From an uncultured Myxococcales bacterium (lineage in GTDB: Bacteria; Myxococcota_A; UBA9042), in the NCBI GenBank assembly GCA_903850505.1, contig CAINLT010000141.1:1-40780 (forward strand): a stretch of 40,780 bases of DNA. The letters are read 5' to 3'. Shown piece after piece: positions 26,557 through 34,640 of the stretch (position 1 is the first letter of the stretch; each line of letters opens with the position of its first letter). A program made the position numbers and the translations under genes. The notes under the pieces were generated by a model. It did no database searches and was not told the DNA's origin. It saw only the letters and a program-made list of their open reading frames with translations.

Positions 26557-27527
26557 CGCGCCGCCTCGCCCTGACCATGGCGGCTTTCCGCTGACTCCAT
26601 GCCGGCAACGACCGCGTCTGCCAGCATCTCGATTTGCGCGCGGCCGATGGTGCAAAACAAGTGCGGCAACTCCACCACGGGCAGCGCTGACGCCTTTTGC
26701 AGGCGGCGAATCTGGGTTTGCTGCGCGTCATGCCAACGCACGTGCGCCGTGACGGCCGCGACCGCATCGACAAGCAGCGGCGTCTCGGGCTCGGCGTGCT
26801 GCAACGCCCGCAGCTGGCGGTCATCGACCAGACCCGGCAGCACCATGTTCACGAACAGGTTGCCCGTCGGCATGCCCAGCTTCCCGCGCGCCTCGTCGCA
26901 CAGCTCAAGCGCCTCGGTCGCCGGCAGCTCCTGCGCCAGCGTCACAACGTGCAGCGCCGTCCGCGCCGGATCTTCCAGCAGCGCCTGCATTTGCCGCGCG
27001 TCGTCCGCCATGGGGCCAATCGGCACCGCGGCGAGGATCGTCTGCGGCAAGCGCAACAGCGAAACGCCGTGACCCGTGGCCGGCGCGTCGATGACGATGA
27101 GGTCCCAGGTCGGCGTGCCGTCGCTGTTGTGATCCTGCGATTCCATGTGCCACGCCTTGCCCAGCAGCACGAGTTCGTTCATGCCCGGAATCATCCGCAG
27201 CAGGCGTTGCATCACGTCGTTTTCAAAGACCAGCTTGTGCAGCGTGCGAAAGTGCAGCTTCATCTGGCCGTATTCCCGCAGCGCATCGGCGGGCCGCAGG
27301 TTGCAGCCAAAGAGCGGCAGACCGGGAACGAGCGGCACCGGCTCATACCCGCTGGCGTCGACGGCGAAGATGCGGCCCATTTCATCGCGCGTGTTCAATT
27401 GCACCACGCACGTGCGCAAGCCGTAGCGCGCGGCAGCCAAGCCAAGCGCGGCGGCCAGCGAGGAACGGCCGACGCCGCCCTTGCCGGACACGATGACAAA
27501 CCGCCGCTGGAACATGCTGCTGCGCAC
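26553..27527 (-). CDS. ArsA/Get3-like ATPase with Arg in the P-loop
   Basis: This is a cytoplasmic P-loop ATPase of the ArsA/Get3 group, 324 residues, in the branch with DAPATGHG in switch II (IVIDAPATGHGVSLLRLP) rather than a classic arsenite pump. The deviant Walker A reads GKGGVGRSS: the signature Lys16 is kept but the P-loop Lys is Arg21 (codon CGT). The switch I segment reads NTRDEM instead of DPAHSL. No metal-binding Cys cluster is visible. The start is GTG 27527: a stop lies directly upstream in frame and GAGGAG is four bases before; the ATG twelve bases later would be too far from that site. It is first in the four-gene operon. Its partner could be a membrane or exported protein, but that is inference. 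Confidence 0.9.
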   Translation of the reverse strand: MRSSMFQRRFVIVSGKGGVGRSSLAAALGLAAARYGLRTCVVQLNTRDEMGRIFAVDASGYEPVPLVPGLPLFGCNLRPADALREYGQMKLHFRTLHKLVFENDVMQRLLRMIPGMNELVLLGKAWHMESQDHNSDGTPTWDLIVIDAPATGHGVSLLRLPQTILAAVPIGPMADDARQMQALLEDPARTALHVVTLAQELPATEALELCDEARGKLGMPTGNLFVNMVLPGLVDDRQLRALQHAEPETPLLVDAVAAVTAHVRWHDAQQTQIRRLQKASALPVVELPHLFCTIGRAQIEMLADAVVAGMESAESRHGQGEAAR

Positions 27528-27531
27528 TTAA

Positions 27532-27537
27532 CTCCTC
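27532..27537 (-). promoter_or_regulatory. Shine-Dalgarno that sets the GTG start of the ArsA-like gene
   Basis: GAGGAG on the minus strand, four bases before GTG (27527-27525). It decides for the GTG, since the nearest ATG (27515) would be 16 bases away. Confidence 0.6.
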
Positions 27538-27608
27538 ATCCGCGCCCGCACCGGGCCGCTGGATCGTCGCCGCAAGAGCACGCAAACGCAATACGCTGCC
27601 GGGAGTGA

Positions 27609-27637
27609 TTGATTCCGGCCGCTCATCCGTTTACCGT
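27609..27637 (+). promoter_or_regulatory. Predicted promoter of the 27661 gene
   Basis: TTGATT (27609-27614), 17-base spacer, TACCGT (27632-27637). The start site is predicted near 27644; the short leader holds GGGAG seven bases before the ATG. Confidence 0.45.
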
Positions 27638-27660
27638 GTGGACTGCTTTGGGAGACTTCC

Positions 27661-29073
27661 ATGTACCGTATTCTTGTTGTCCTGACCCTGCTCATTGCCA
27701 GCGCCGCGTCGGCGCAAAATCAGCCGCTTGCGCTGGAATCCGTGCGCGTGCACGAGGCGTACGCGGATCACCCGCTGGTCGTCACCGTGCGATCGCAGGG
27801 CTATCTGGCGATTCTCGACCGCGAGAAAGTGCTGGACAAGCGTTTTCCCACCGATCGCGCGTGGGCGGTCGTGGATGCCGTGGGCGCGGAAGGTGTGGCC
27901 CGCCATGCGGTCGACGCGTTTGTGACGCAGGGGCTGCTGGCGCGTCTCGCGATCGGCCCGTCCGGCGCGCTGAAGAGCCATGACATCGATGTGGCCAAAC
28001 TCGACGCGCGGCAGGCGTTCGTGCTCGGTTGGCTGCGGGCGCTGGCTGCGGGTGGCGACACCAAGCGGCTGTTGAAGCGGTCGGCCAAAGTGAGCGACGC
28101 GGGCGCGCTGCAGTTGCTGGAATTCGCGGAGCAGCAGGCGCCGACGAGCCAGCCGATCCGTCTGGCGCACGAACTCGTCGCGACGGCCGCGGATTCCGAC
28201 GCGCGCACGGCGTGCACCCACGCGGTGCGGCTGGCCAAGCTGGCGCGCGACGGCGGTTCAGAGAGCGTGCGTCTCGCAGCGGCGGAGCGGATCGACGCGC
28301 TGGCGCGCTACATGGGATCGGCTTGCACGGGCAAGGAGATGGCGGATGTTTCGGCCGCGATCCAGCTGCCGCCGCCGGCCGCGGAGTACGCGACGTCCCA
28401 GCGCGCGGCTTCCAAGCAGAGCACGTCCGCGCCGCCGCCCGCGTCGACGCCGTTCGTCGTGACCGCGCCGTTCTTCAAGGGCTGGCTTCAGGATCCGCTC
28501 GTGAACAAGCTGGCGGTCGGCGCGCGGCTGGATGCGCCGATGCTTGTCGATGCGCTGCAGCGCGACGCGACGGGCGATTTGGCGATTGTCGCGCTCAATG
28601 CCACGGCGCTGGCCGGTCGGCAGACGGCGGACCAGACCGCAGAGATGACATGGCAAGCGATCGCGTCGCGCCACGGCGTGCGCGGCGATCCCGATGCAAC
28701 GCGCATCGGGCTGGCGCAGCTCACGCCGCAAGAGGCGATCGTGTATGGCTACGCCCAGGCGCTGAAGCCGCAGGGAATCGCGCTGAAGGAGGACATGGCC
28801 AACGCCCGGCCGCTGAGCCCCACGACGCTGTTTGCGGCGGCGAAGGGCAAGCTCCCGTCCGCCGCGACGCTGGGGCCGCTGATGGCGCTTGGCCACGAGA
28901 TCGACCTGGAGCGCGAGCCGAATCATTGCCGACCGATCGACCTGGAAGACGCGTTGCGCGGCGTCGTGCTGCGGGCTACTTTGCCCGAACCGGCGCGCCT
29001 GCCGCTGGTGCAGGCGTTGGACACGCTCCTCGGTCAATGCAAGATCACGAGCCCGCAGCGGCCCAAGCCCTGA
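27661..29073 (+). CDS. Exported protein of unknown function
   Basis: This is a 470-residue protein that I do not recognise. Signal peptide: MYRILVVLTLLIASAASA with cleavage after Ala18, so it is periplasmic or outer-membrane associated. The mature part is almost all helical by composition (long Ala/Leu/Arg/Asp stretches such as DALARYMGSACTGKEMADVS), broken at about 235-260 by a Pro/Ala/Ser linker, giving two helical halves. Four cysteines are present (ACTHA, SACTG, NHCRP, GQCKI), possibly paired. ATG 27661 has GGGAG seven bases upstream. It is divergent from the ArsA-M16 operon and followed by another unrecognised gene after 36 bases. Tetratricopeptide-like helices are possible but no repeat is clear. 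Confidence 0.83.
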   Translation: MYRILVVLTLLIASAASAQNQPLALESVRVHEAYADHPLVVTVRSQGYLAILDREKVLDKRFPTDRAWAVVDAVGAEGVARHAVDAFVTQGLLARLAIGPSGALKSHDIDVAKLDARQAFVLGWLRALAAGGDTKRLLKRSAKVSDAGALQLLEFAEQQAPTSQPIRLAHELVATAADSDARTACTHAVRLAKLARDGGSESVRLAAAERIDALARYMGSACTGKEMADVSAAIQLPPPAAEYATSQRAASKQSTSAPPPASTPFVVTAPFFKGWLQDPLVNKLAVGARLDAPMLVDALQRDATGDLAIVALNATALAGRQTADQTAEMTWQAIASRHGVRGDPDATRIGLAQLTPQEAIVYGYAQALKPQGIALKEDMANARPLSPTTLFAAAKGKLPSAATLGPLMALGHEIDLEREPNHCRPIDLEDALRGVVLRATLPEPARLPLVQALDTLLGQCKITSPQRPKP

Positions 29074-29109
29074 CGCCACCGTCCACAACTGCGCCAGACG
29101 AGGCTCCAG

Positions 29110-30036
29110 ATGCCGATGAATCGCCCTGACCTGTCGCCCGTTTTGCCCTTGCCGCCGCGCGAGGCGGACGTGACGCTGTTGCAGCACGGCACGCTGCCGC
29201 CGCCTTCGCGGCCGTCCATGCCGAGCTTGCCGCCGTTGCCGGACCAACTGCCGGCGACGCCACGCGTGCAGCCCGCGGCGACGGGTGCGCGCGTGGGCAT
29301 GCCCGCTGTGGAGGATTCGTCAGTGCTCAATCCTTCGCCGCACCTCAGCCGCGAGCCAGCGCCAGACGCCCGTCGACCGTTGATGCCGACGCCCGGCGCC
29401 AACACGAATTCCACGTTGGCTGGCCAGCACAACACGATCGCGCCGCCGGGGCTGCTGAAGCCGGTGCGCGCGCCCGAGAATTCGACGCGGCCGCCGGTGG
29501 GCATCCAGCACGAGTCGTCCGATCTGATCCAGACTTTTGAGGCCGGTCCGGACGCTGCCCATCCCGGCGTGCCGTATCCCGTGGCGCCGCAGAAGACGAT
29601 TCCGCCGGGCTCCGGCATGACGATTCCGCCGCCGGGCAAGATTCTCCGCCATGGTCCGCCGGGGCAGGCCAAGCCGCCCGCGCTGCGGCCAGTGCCGCCG
29701 GCCGCGACGGTCCAACCGCACCCGTTGCCGGCCACGGCCGTCCAGACCGCGCTGCCGCCGCAGGTGTTGCCGCTGCCGACAGAACGCGTGGTTGCGCTGG
29801 TGCTGGAGCACCGTCAGCGGTTGAAGTCGCTGGACACGTGGACCCGCGTGCTTGAAACGGCGGCCGTGCTGGCCGGCGTGGGCGCTCTGCTTGAAGTCGC
29901 GCTGGGGACTTTGCCGATCGCCGGCGCCTTTGTGCTCGCGGCCATCGCCTTGGCCGGTCAGGCGACGACGCTGCGCCATGTTGCGCACACTTCGGCGCAA
30001 GTTTCAGCGCTGTTGGACGCCTTGAGCCGCACCTGA
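29110..30036 (+). CDS. Proline-rich protein with C-terminal membrane hairpin
   Basis: This is a 308-residue protein that I do not recognise. The first ~220 residues are Pro-rich and probably disordered (LPPPSRPSMPSLPPLPDQ, KTIPPGSGMTIPPPG). A short helical segment (VVALVLEHRQRLKSLDTWTR) precedes two hydrophobic helices at ~251-283 linked by a short turn (LGTLPIAG), and a helical tail. No signal peptide, so the Pro-rich part should lie in the cytoplasm with the hairpin in the inner membrane. The TIPPPG stretches resemble the IPPPP stretches of the cyclase tail at the window start. ATG 29110 has AGG nearby. It is probably cotranscribed with the preceding gene. Confidence 0.75.
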   Translation: MPMNRPDLSPVLPLPPREADVTLLQHGTLPPPSRPSMPSLPPLPDQLPATPRVQPAATGARVGMPAVEDSSVLNPSPHLSREPAPDARRPLMPTPGANTNSTLAGQHNTIAPPGLLKPVRAPENSTRPPVGIQHESSDLIQTFEAGPDAAHPGVPYPVAPQKTIPPGSGMTIPPPGKILRHGPPGQAKPPALRPVPPAATVQPHPLPATAVQTALPPQVLPLPTERVVALVLEHRQRLKSLDTWTRVLETAAVLAGVGALLEVALGTLPIAGAFVLAAIALAGQATTLRHVAHTSAQVSALLDALSRT

Positions 30037-30070
30037 GCCACCTTGGAGCGGGTGCTTCCGGCGGCGCGCG

Positions 30071-30099
30071 TTGACCCTCGCCGGTGTTCGACTTATCAT
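30071..30099 (+). promoter_or_regulatory. Predicted promoter of gap-pgk-tpiA-secG
   Basis: TTGACC (30071-30076), 17-base spacer, TATCAT (30094-30099): five of six consensus matches in each box, the strongest promoter seen in the window. The start site is expected near 30106, with a leader of about 35 bases. Confidence 0.7.
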
Positions 30100-30103
30100 C
30101 CCG

Positions 30104-30117
30104 GACCCCACGGGGTC
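30104..30117. promoter_or_regulatory. Dyad at the predicted gap transcription start
   Basis: GACCCC-AC-GGGGTC is a perfect inverted repeat with a two-base centre, spanning the predicted start site. The centre is too short for a stable RNA hairpin, so a protein operator is more plausible. No regulator is identified. Confidence 0.4.
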
Positions 30118-30140
30118 ATCCCCCCGCCATGGAGTCCAAA

Positions 30141-31172
30141 ATGTCCGCCACTCGCCGTCCCCGCGTTGCTATCAACGGTTTTGGTCGAATTGGTCGCTGC
30201 CTGACTCGCGTCGCTGCGCTCGATCCGAATTGCCCCTTTGAGCTCGTCGCTGCCAATGATTTGGCTGACCCGTCCGCTCTCGCTTACCTCACGCGCTACG
30301 ACAGCACGCACGGCAAGTTCAAGGGCACCGTCTCACTTGACGGCGACGTGCTGACTGTCGGCAGCCAGAAGGTCAAGCTGTTCGCGGCGATGGACCCTTC
30401 GACGCTGCCGTGGAAAGAACTGGGCATCGATCTCGTCATCGAGTCGACCGGCAAGTTCACCAAGCGCTCGGCCGCCGCTGCGCACTTGGCTGCGGGCGCC
30501 AAGCGCGTGCTCATCTCCGCGCCGGGCGATTCCAAGGAAGCGCCTGATGCGACGGTCGTTTTCGGCATCAACACCGAGACGCTCAAGCCGGAACACACGG
30601 TCATCTCGGCCGCGTCCTGCACCACGACGTGCCTCGCGCCGCTGGCCAAGGCGCTGCATGAAGCGTTTGTGATCCAGGGCGGCGTCATGACGACGGTGCA
30701 CGCGTTCACGGGCGACCAGGTCGTGCTCGACTTGCCGCACAAGAAAGAGCCGCGTCGCGGTCGCACCGCCAGCCAGAACATCGTCCCGACGTCCACGGGC
30801 GCGGCCAAGGCGATTGGCCTCGTGGTGCCCGCGCTGATGGGCAAGCTCCACGGCGTCGCGCTGCGCGTGCCGGTGCAGGACGTGTCGCTTGTCGACCTCG
30901 TCGTCTCGGTTGAAAAGGCCACGACGACGGCGGAAGTGAATGACGTGCTGCGCGCGGCTGCCGCCAAGTACACGCCGGGCACCTTCCGCGTGGAAGACGA
31001 CCTCGTCGTGTCGAGCGACCTGATCGGCGAGCCGACCGGATCCGTTTTCGATCCGAGCATGACGCACGTGCAGGGCGGCAACCTCGTGAAGGTCGTCGCT
31101 TGGTACGACAACGAGTGGGGCTACACCAACCGCCTGTACGCGCTGGCCAACCACATTCTGACCGCTCTTTAA
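30141..31172 (+). CDS. gap: Glyceraldehyde-3-phosphate dehydrogenase
   Basis: This oxidises glyceraldehyde-3-phosphate to 1,3-bisphosphoglycerate with NAD in glycolysis. It has 343 residues. The Rossmann start VAINGFGRIGR, catalytic Cys160 and His187 (VHAFTGDQ), the substrate loop RTASQNIVPTSTGAAKAIG and the terminal WYDNEWGY are all present. Around the catalytic cysteine the sequence is SAASCTTTC, whereas nearly all family members read SNASCTTNC, so two Asn positions differ (Ala157, Thr163). ATG 30141 has GGAG six bases upstream; ATG 30129 overlaps that site. It is the first gene of the operon with pgk, tpiA and secG. Confidence 0.97.
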   Translation: MSATRRPRVAINGFGRIGRCLTRVAALDPNCPFELVAANDLADPSALAYLTRYDSTHGKFKGTVSLDGDVLTVGSQKVKLFAAMDPSTLPWKELGIDLVIESTGKFTKRSAAAAHLAAGAKRVLISAPGDSKEAPDATVVFGINTETLKPEHTVISAASCTTTCLAPLAKALHEAFVIQGGVMTTVHAFTGDQVVLDLPHKKEPRRGRTASQNIVPTSTGAAKAIGLVVPALMGKLHGVALRVPVQDVSLVDLVVSVEKATTTAEVNDVLRAAAAKYTPGTFRVEDDLVVSSDLIGEPTGSVFDPSMTHVQGGNLVKVVAWYDNEWGYTNRLYALANHILTAL

Positions 31173-31184
31173 ACCGGAGCTGGC

Positions 31185-31189
31185 GGAGG
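31185..31189 (+). promoter_or_regulatory. Shine-Dalgarno fixing the long N-terminus of Pgk
   Basis: GGAGG four bases before ATG 31194. No comparable site precedes any later in-frame start, so the N-terminal extension of the protein is likely translated. Confidence 0.65.
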
Positions 31190-31193
31190 TCAC

Positions 31194-32492
31194 ATGGATA
31201 CGACGCAAAAAGCCGGAGAACCGGGGGCGCTGCTCCGGGCGCTCGGCATCCTGTCGATTCGCGACTTGAACCGCGAGCCCGCCAATGGCCGGGATCCGGC
31301 GCGTGAAGGCCTGCTGGCGCAAAAGCGCGTGCTGATTCGCTGCGATTTCAACGTGCCGCTGGACGGCGACGTGATCACGGACGATTCACGCATTCGCGGC
31401 GCGATCCCGACCATCGAGTTCTGCCGCAAGGCGGACGCGCGGGTGATCCTCTGCTCGCACCTGGGGCGGCCCAAGGGCAAGAAGAACGCCAAGTACTCGC
31501 TGGAGCCAGTGGCGCGCAAGTTGGCAGAACTGCTGGCGTGCGACGTGCTGCTTCCGGATGATTGCATCGGCGACGCGGCGATCCACCTGATCGCCAACCA
31601 GCGTCCGGGGCAGATCGTGCTGCTTGAGAACCTGCGGTTTCACCCGGAGGAAGAAGAGAACAGCGAGGATTTTGCCCGCAAGCTCGCGGACCTCTGCGAC
31701 ATCTACGTGGACGACGCGTTCGGCTGCGTGCACCGGGCGCATGCGAGCGTGTCCGCGCTCCCGCGGCTGATGCCGGCGCGCGCGGCGGGTTTCCTGCTGG
31801 AGCGCGAGATTGAGTACCTGTCCAAGCTCACGCAGAGTCCGGAGTCGCCGTACGTGGCGATCCTCGGCGGGGCCAAGGTCAGCGACAAGATCGAGGTGAT
31901 CGAGTCGCTGGTGCAGATCGTCGACGTGCTGGTGATCGGCGGCGCGATGGCCTACACGTTCCTGACGGCGCAGGGCCACAACATGGGCAAGAGCCTGGTG
32001 GAACGCGACCACGTGCAGTTGGCCAAGCATCTGCTGCAGCGCTGTGAAGAGCGCGGTGTGGCCGTGCTGCTGCCGCAGGATCATGTGGTTGTGAAGGAAG
32101 TGAAGGCGGACGCGCCGTCCCGCATCGTCGACAACGGCCATTTCGAGGACGACGACATCGCGGTGGACATCGGTCCGGCGACGATCGCCAACTACTGCGA
32201 TTTGCTGGCGGGCGGCCAGGGCAAGGGCGCGCCGCGCACCATCTTGTGGAATGGCCCGATGGGCATCTTTGAGATGGACGCGTTTGCAGCGGGCACGATG
32301 GCGATCGCCAAGGCTGTGGCGCAGACGGCGGCGATTTCCGTCGTCGGCGGCGGCGATTCCGTGGCGGCGGTGAAGAAGGCGGGCGTGACCCCGCTGATTT
32401 CCCACGTCTCCACGGGCGGCGGCGCCTCGCTGGAATTCATCAGCGGCAAGCCGATGCCCGGCATCGCAGCCTTGCGCGGCGGTCGGAGGTAG
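31194..32492 (+). CDS. pgk: Phosphoglycerate kinase
   Basis: This transfers phosphate from 1,3-bisphosphoglycerate to ADP. It has 432 residues, about 30 more than usual because of an N-terminal extension and a small insertion (NREPANGRDPAREG) before the first strand. Landmarks are RCDFNVPL (Asp51), LCSHLGRPKG, LLENLRFHPEEE, DDAFGCVHRAHAS, GGAKVSDK, the nucleotide loop LWNGPMGIFE and SHVSTGGGASLEF. ATG 31194 is favoured by the GGAGG before it. It lies 21 bases after gap and two bases before tpiA. Confidence 0.97.
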   Translation: MDTTQKAGEPGALLRALGILSIRDLNREPANGRDPAREGLLAQKRVLIRCDFNVPLDGDVITDDSRIRGAIPTIEFCRKADARVILCSHLGRPKGKKNAKYSLEPVARKLAELLACDVLLPDDCIGDAAIHLIANQRPGQIVLLENLRFHPEEEENSEDFARKLADLCDIYVDDAFGCVHRAHASVSALPRLMPARAAGFLLEREIEYLSKLTQSPESPYVAILGGAKVSDKIEVIESLVQIVDVLVIGGAMAYTFLTAQGHNMGKSLVERDHVQLAKHLLQRCEERGVAVLLPQDHVVVKEVKADAPSRIVDNGHFEDDDIAVDIGPATIANYCDLLAGGQGKGAPRTILWNGPMGIFEMDAFAAGTMAIAKAVAQTAAISVVGGGDSVAAVKKAGVTPLISHVSTGGGASLEFISGKPMPGIAALRGGRR

Positions 32493-32494
32493 CG

Positions 32495-33262
32495 ATGGCG
32501 CGGACGACGGTGACCGGCGGCAATTGGAAGATGCACACGACGCTGCCCGAGGCGATCGCCTTGGCGCAGGAAGTGCGGCATCGGCTCGGTTCCCAGCGGC
32601 TCGGCGACGTGCTGTTGTTCCCGCCGTTTCCGTTTCTCGCGACGGTGGCCGACAAGGTTGCCGGCAGTCACGTCAGCGTCGGCGCGCAAGATGTGTATTT
32701 CGAAGCCAAAGGCGCGTTCACCGGCGCAGTTTCCGCGGCGATGATCGCGTCGACAGGCGCCACGCACGTCCTGGTCGGTCACTCGGAGCGGCGTTCCGTG
32801 TTCGGCGACACCGACGCGATCGTTGCGAAGAAGCTGCGCGCGGCGCTGGGCGCGGGCTTGAAGCCGGTGCTGTGCGTGGGCGAGCAGCTGGCGGAGCGGC
32901 AAAACGGCACGACGTTTGCGGTTGTCGATCGCCAGCTGTCCGTGGCGCTCGACGGCCTGCTCGCGGATCAGCTGCAGCACCTGATCATTGCCTACGAACC
33001 GGTGTGGGCGATCGGCACGGGCCTCACGGCTTCCCCGGAACAGGCGCAAGAGGTCCATGCGCACATTCGCGCCTGGCTGGCCACGCGTTTTTCCCCGGCT
33101 TTTGCCGCGAACTGCCGCATCCAATACGGCGGCAGTGTCAAAGGCAGTAACGCCGCGGGATTATTCGCACAAAGCGACATTGACGGCATGCTTGTCGGCG
33201 GTGCGAGCTTGACGGCAGACGAATTTGCCGCGATCGTCCGCGCCGGCCGCGCAAGTCCGTAA
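32495..33262 (+). CDS. tpiA: Triosephosphate isomerase
   Basis: This interconverts dihydroxyacetone phosphate and glyceraldehyde-3-phosphate. It has 255 residues. Active-site residues are all visible: Asn10 and Lys12 (GGNWKMH), His96 (VGHSERR) and Glu168 (AYEPVWAIGTG). The phosphate loop IQYGGSVKGSNA and GMLVGGASL close the barrel. The start lies two bases after the pgk stop, with GGAGG inside the end of pgk serving as ribosome site, so translation is coupled. Confidence 0.98.
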   Translation: MARTTVTGGNWKMHTTLPEAIALAQEVRHRLGSQRLGDVLLFPPFPFLATVADKVAGSHVSVGAQDVYFEAKGAFTGAVSAAMIASTGATHVLVGHSERRSVFGDTDAIVAKKLRAALGAGLKPVLCVGEQLAERQNGTTFAVVDRQLSVALDGLLADQLQHLIIAYEPVWAIGTGLTASPEQAQEVHAHIRAWLATRFSPAFAANCRIQYGGSVKGSNAAGLFAQSDIDGMLVGGASLTADEFAAIVRAGRASP

Positions 33263-33305
33263 TCCGGCCGTTTGCGCCGCAGATCGAGAATCTTTAGGAG
33301 TTTCC

Positions 33306-33701
33306 GTGCTTTATTACCTCGCAGTTAGCATCTACGTCATCGTCTGCTTGTTCCTCATCGTCGTTGTGCTGATCCAGCCGGGTCAGCTCGGCCGCGGCGG
33401 TTCAGGTCTGGGCGGTGGCGGCGGCACGGGAACGGCCGGTCGCGGTTCGTCGAGCGTGTTCAAGCGCGTGACCACGGGCGCCGCGGTGCTGTTCATGGTC
33501 CTGTCGATCGTGCTGTCGCGCCACAACGCGGATCACTCCGCCGTCGAAGATGTTGCGCCGATCGCGCCGCCGACCGCGCCGGCGACCCAGCCGAAGCCGG
33601 AAACGGACGACAAGGCCCCGCCGGCCCAGCCGAATCAGGCTGCCGCGCCCGCTGCTGCGCCTGCTGCTCCGGCCGCCGCGCCGTCGCCCGCCGCGCCGTA
33701 A
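33306..33701 (+). CDS. secG: Preprotein translocase subunit SecG
   Basis: This is a small inner-membrane subunit of the SecYEG channel, stimulating protein export. The family fingerprint is clear: first helix YYLAVSIYVIVCLFLIVVVLIQ, then PGQLGRGGSGLGGGGGTGTAGRGSSSVFKRVT, then the second helix AAVLFMVLSIVLS. The C-terminal ~60 residues are a Pro/Ala tail not essential in the family. GTG 33306 is the start: TAGGAG is five bases upstream and it gives the right N-terminus; the in-frame extension from 33225 overlaps tpiA and is rejected. secG following tpiA is a common bacterial order. Confidence 0.95.
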   Translation: MLYYLAVSIYVIVCLFLIVVVLIQPGQLGRGGSGLGGGGGTGTAGRGSSSVFKRVTTGAAVLFMVLSIVLSRHNADHSAVEDVAPIAPPTAPATQPKPETDDKAPPAQPNQAAAPAAAPAAPAAAPSPAAP

Positions 33702-33827
33702 GGATCTGCGACGGCAGTTGTCCCAGTCCTCGTGCTGTCAGCCGGGCCGCCCAACGCGCCCGTCAGCGGCGATACGCGCGCCGACACGCGCTCGCGGTGA
33801 TTGATTCACCCGTCACAGGCAGGAACC

Positions 33828-34640
33828 ATGCAGTTCGCCGAACTCGTCTCCGCTGCCTACGTTGACCGCTCCCTGCTTACCGAGCGTCGCTACGTGGAAG
33901 CCGTGCTGGACACAATTGCCGCGCTCGATCGGGGTGAAGTGCGCGTCGCCGAGCCGACCGCGGACGGCTGGATCGTCCACGCGTGGGTCAAGGAGGCCAT
34001 CCTCCTGTATTTCGGCGTCGCGTCGATGACCGTGCACGAAGTCGGGCCGTTCGAATTCCACGACAAGATTCCGCTCAAACACAACCTTGCGGGTCAAGGC
34101 GTCCGCGTCGTCCCTCCCGGCGTGGCGCGCTATGGCAGCTTCCTGGAGCCCGGCGTCATCCTGATGCCCAGCTACGTCAACATCGGCGCGCGCGTCGGCA
34201 GCGGCACGATGGTCGACACGTGGGCGACCGTCGGCTCGTGCGCGCAGATCGGCCGCGACGTCCATCTGGCCGGCGGCGTCGGCATCGGCGGCGTGCTGGA
34301 GCCGCCCAGCGCGCGTCCCGTCATCATCGAAGACGGCTGCTTCGTCGGCTCGCGCGCCATCGTCGTGGAAGGCGTGCACATTGAGAAGGAAGCCGTCATC
34401 GGCGCGGGCGTCGTGCTCACCAGCTCCACCGTCATCCTCGACGTCACCGGCACCGAGCCTGTCGAATTGCGCGGCCGCATCCCCGCGCGCTCCGTCGTGA
34501 TTCCCGGCACGCGCATCAAGAAGTTCCCGGCAGGCGAATACGGCGTTCCGTGCGCGCTCATCATCGGCCAGCGCAAAGAATCCACGGACAAGAAGACCAG
34601 CCTGAACGCCGCGCTCCGGGATTTTGCCGTAGCCGTTTGA
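33828..34640 (+). CDS. dapD: 2,3,4,5-tetrahydropyridine-2,6-dicarboxylate N-succinyltransferase
   Basis: This transfers succinyl from succinyl-CoA in the lysine/diaminopimelate pathway, which also feeds peptidoglycan. It has 270 residues. N-terminal helical domain (~1-100) with HAWVKEAILLYF, then a left-handed beta-helix of hexapeptide repeats (~105-215: VNIGARVGSGTMVDTWATVG, VHLAGGVGIGGVLEP, CFVGSRAIVVEGV, AVIGAGVVLTSST), and the C-terminal GEYGVPCALIIG. ATG 33828 has AGGA just upstream. Its stop shares one base with the next start (TGATG), linking it to a membrane protein not known in this pathway. Confidence 0.97.
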   Translation: MQFAELVSAAYVDRSLLTERRYVEAVLDTIAALDRGEVRVAEPTADGWIVHAWVKEAILLYFGVASMTVHEVGPFEFHDKIPLKHNLAGQGVRVVPPGVARYGSFLEPGVILMPSYVNIGARVGSGTMVDTWATVGSCAQIGRDVHLAGGVGIGGVLEPPSARPVIIEDGCFVGSRAIVVEGVHIEKEAVIGAGVVLTSSTVILDVTGTEPVELRGRIPARSVVIPGTRIKKFPAGEYGVPCALIIGQRKESTDKKTSLNAALRDFAVAV

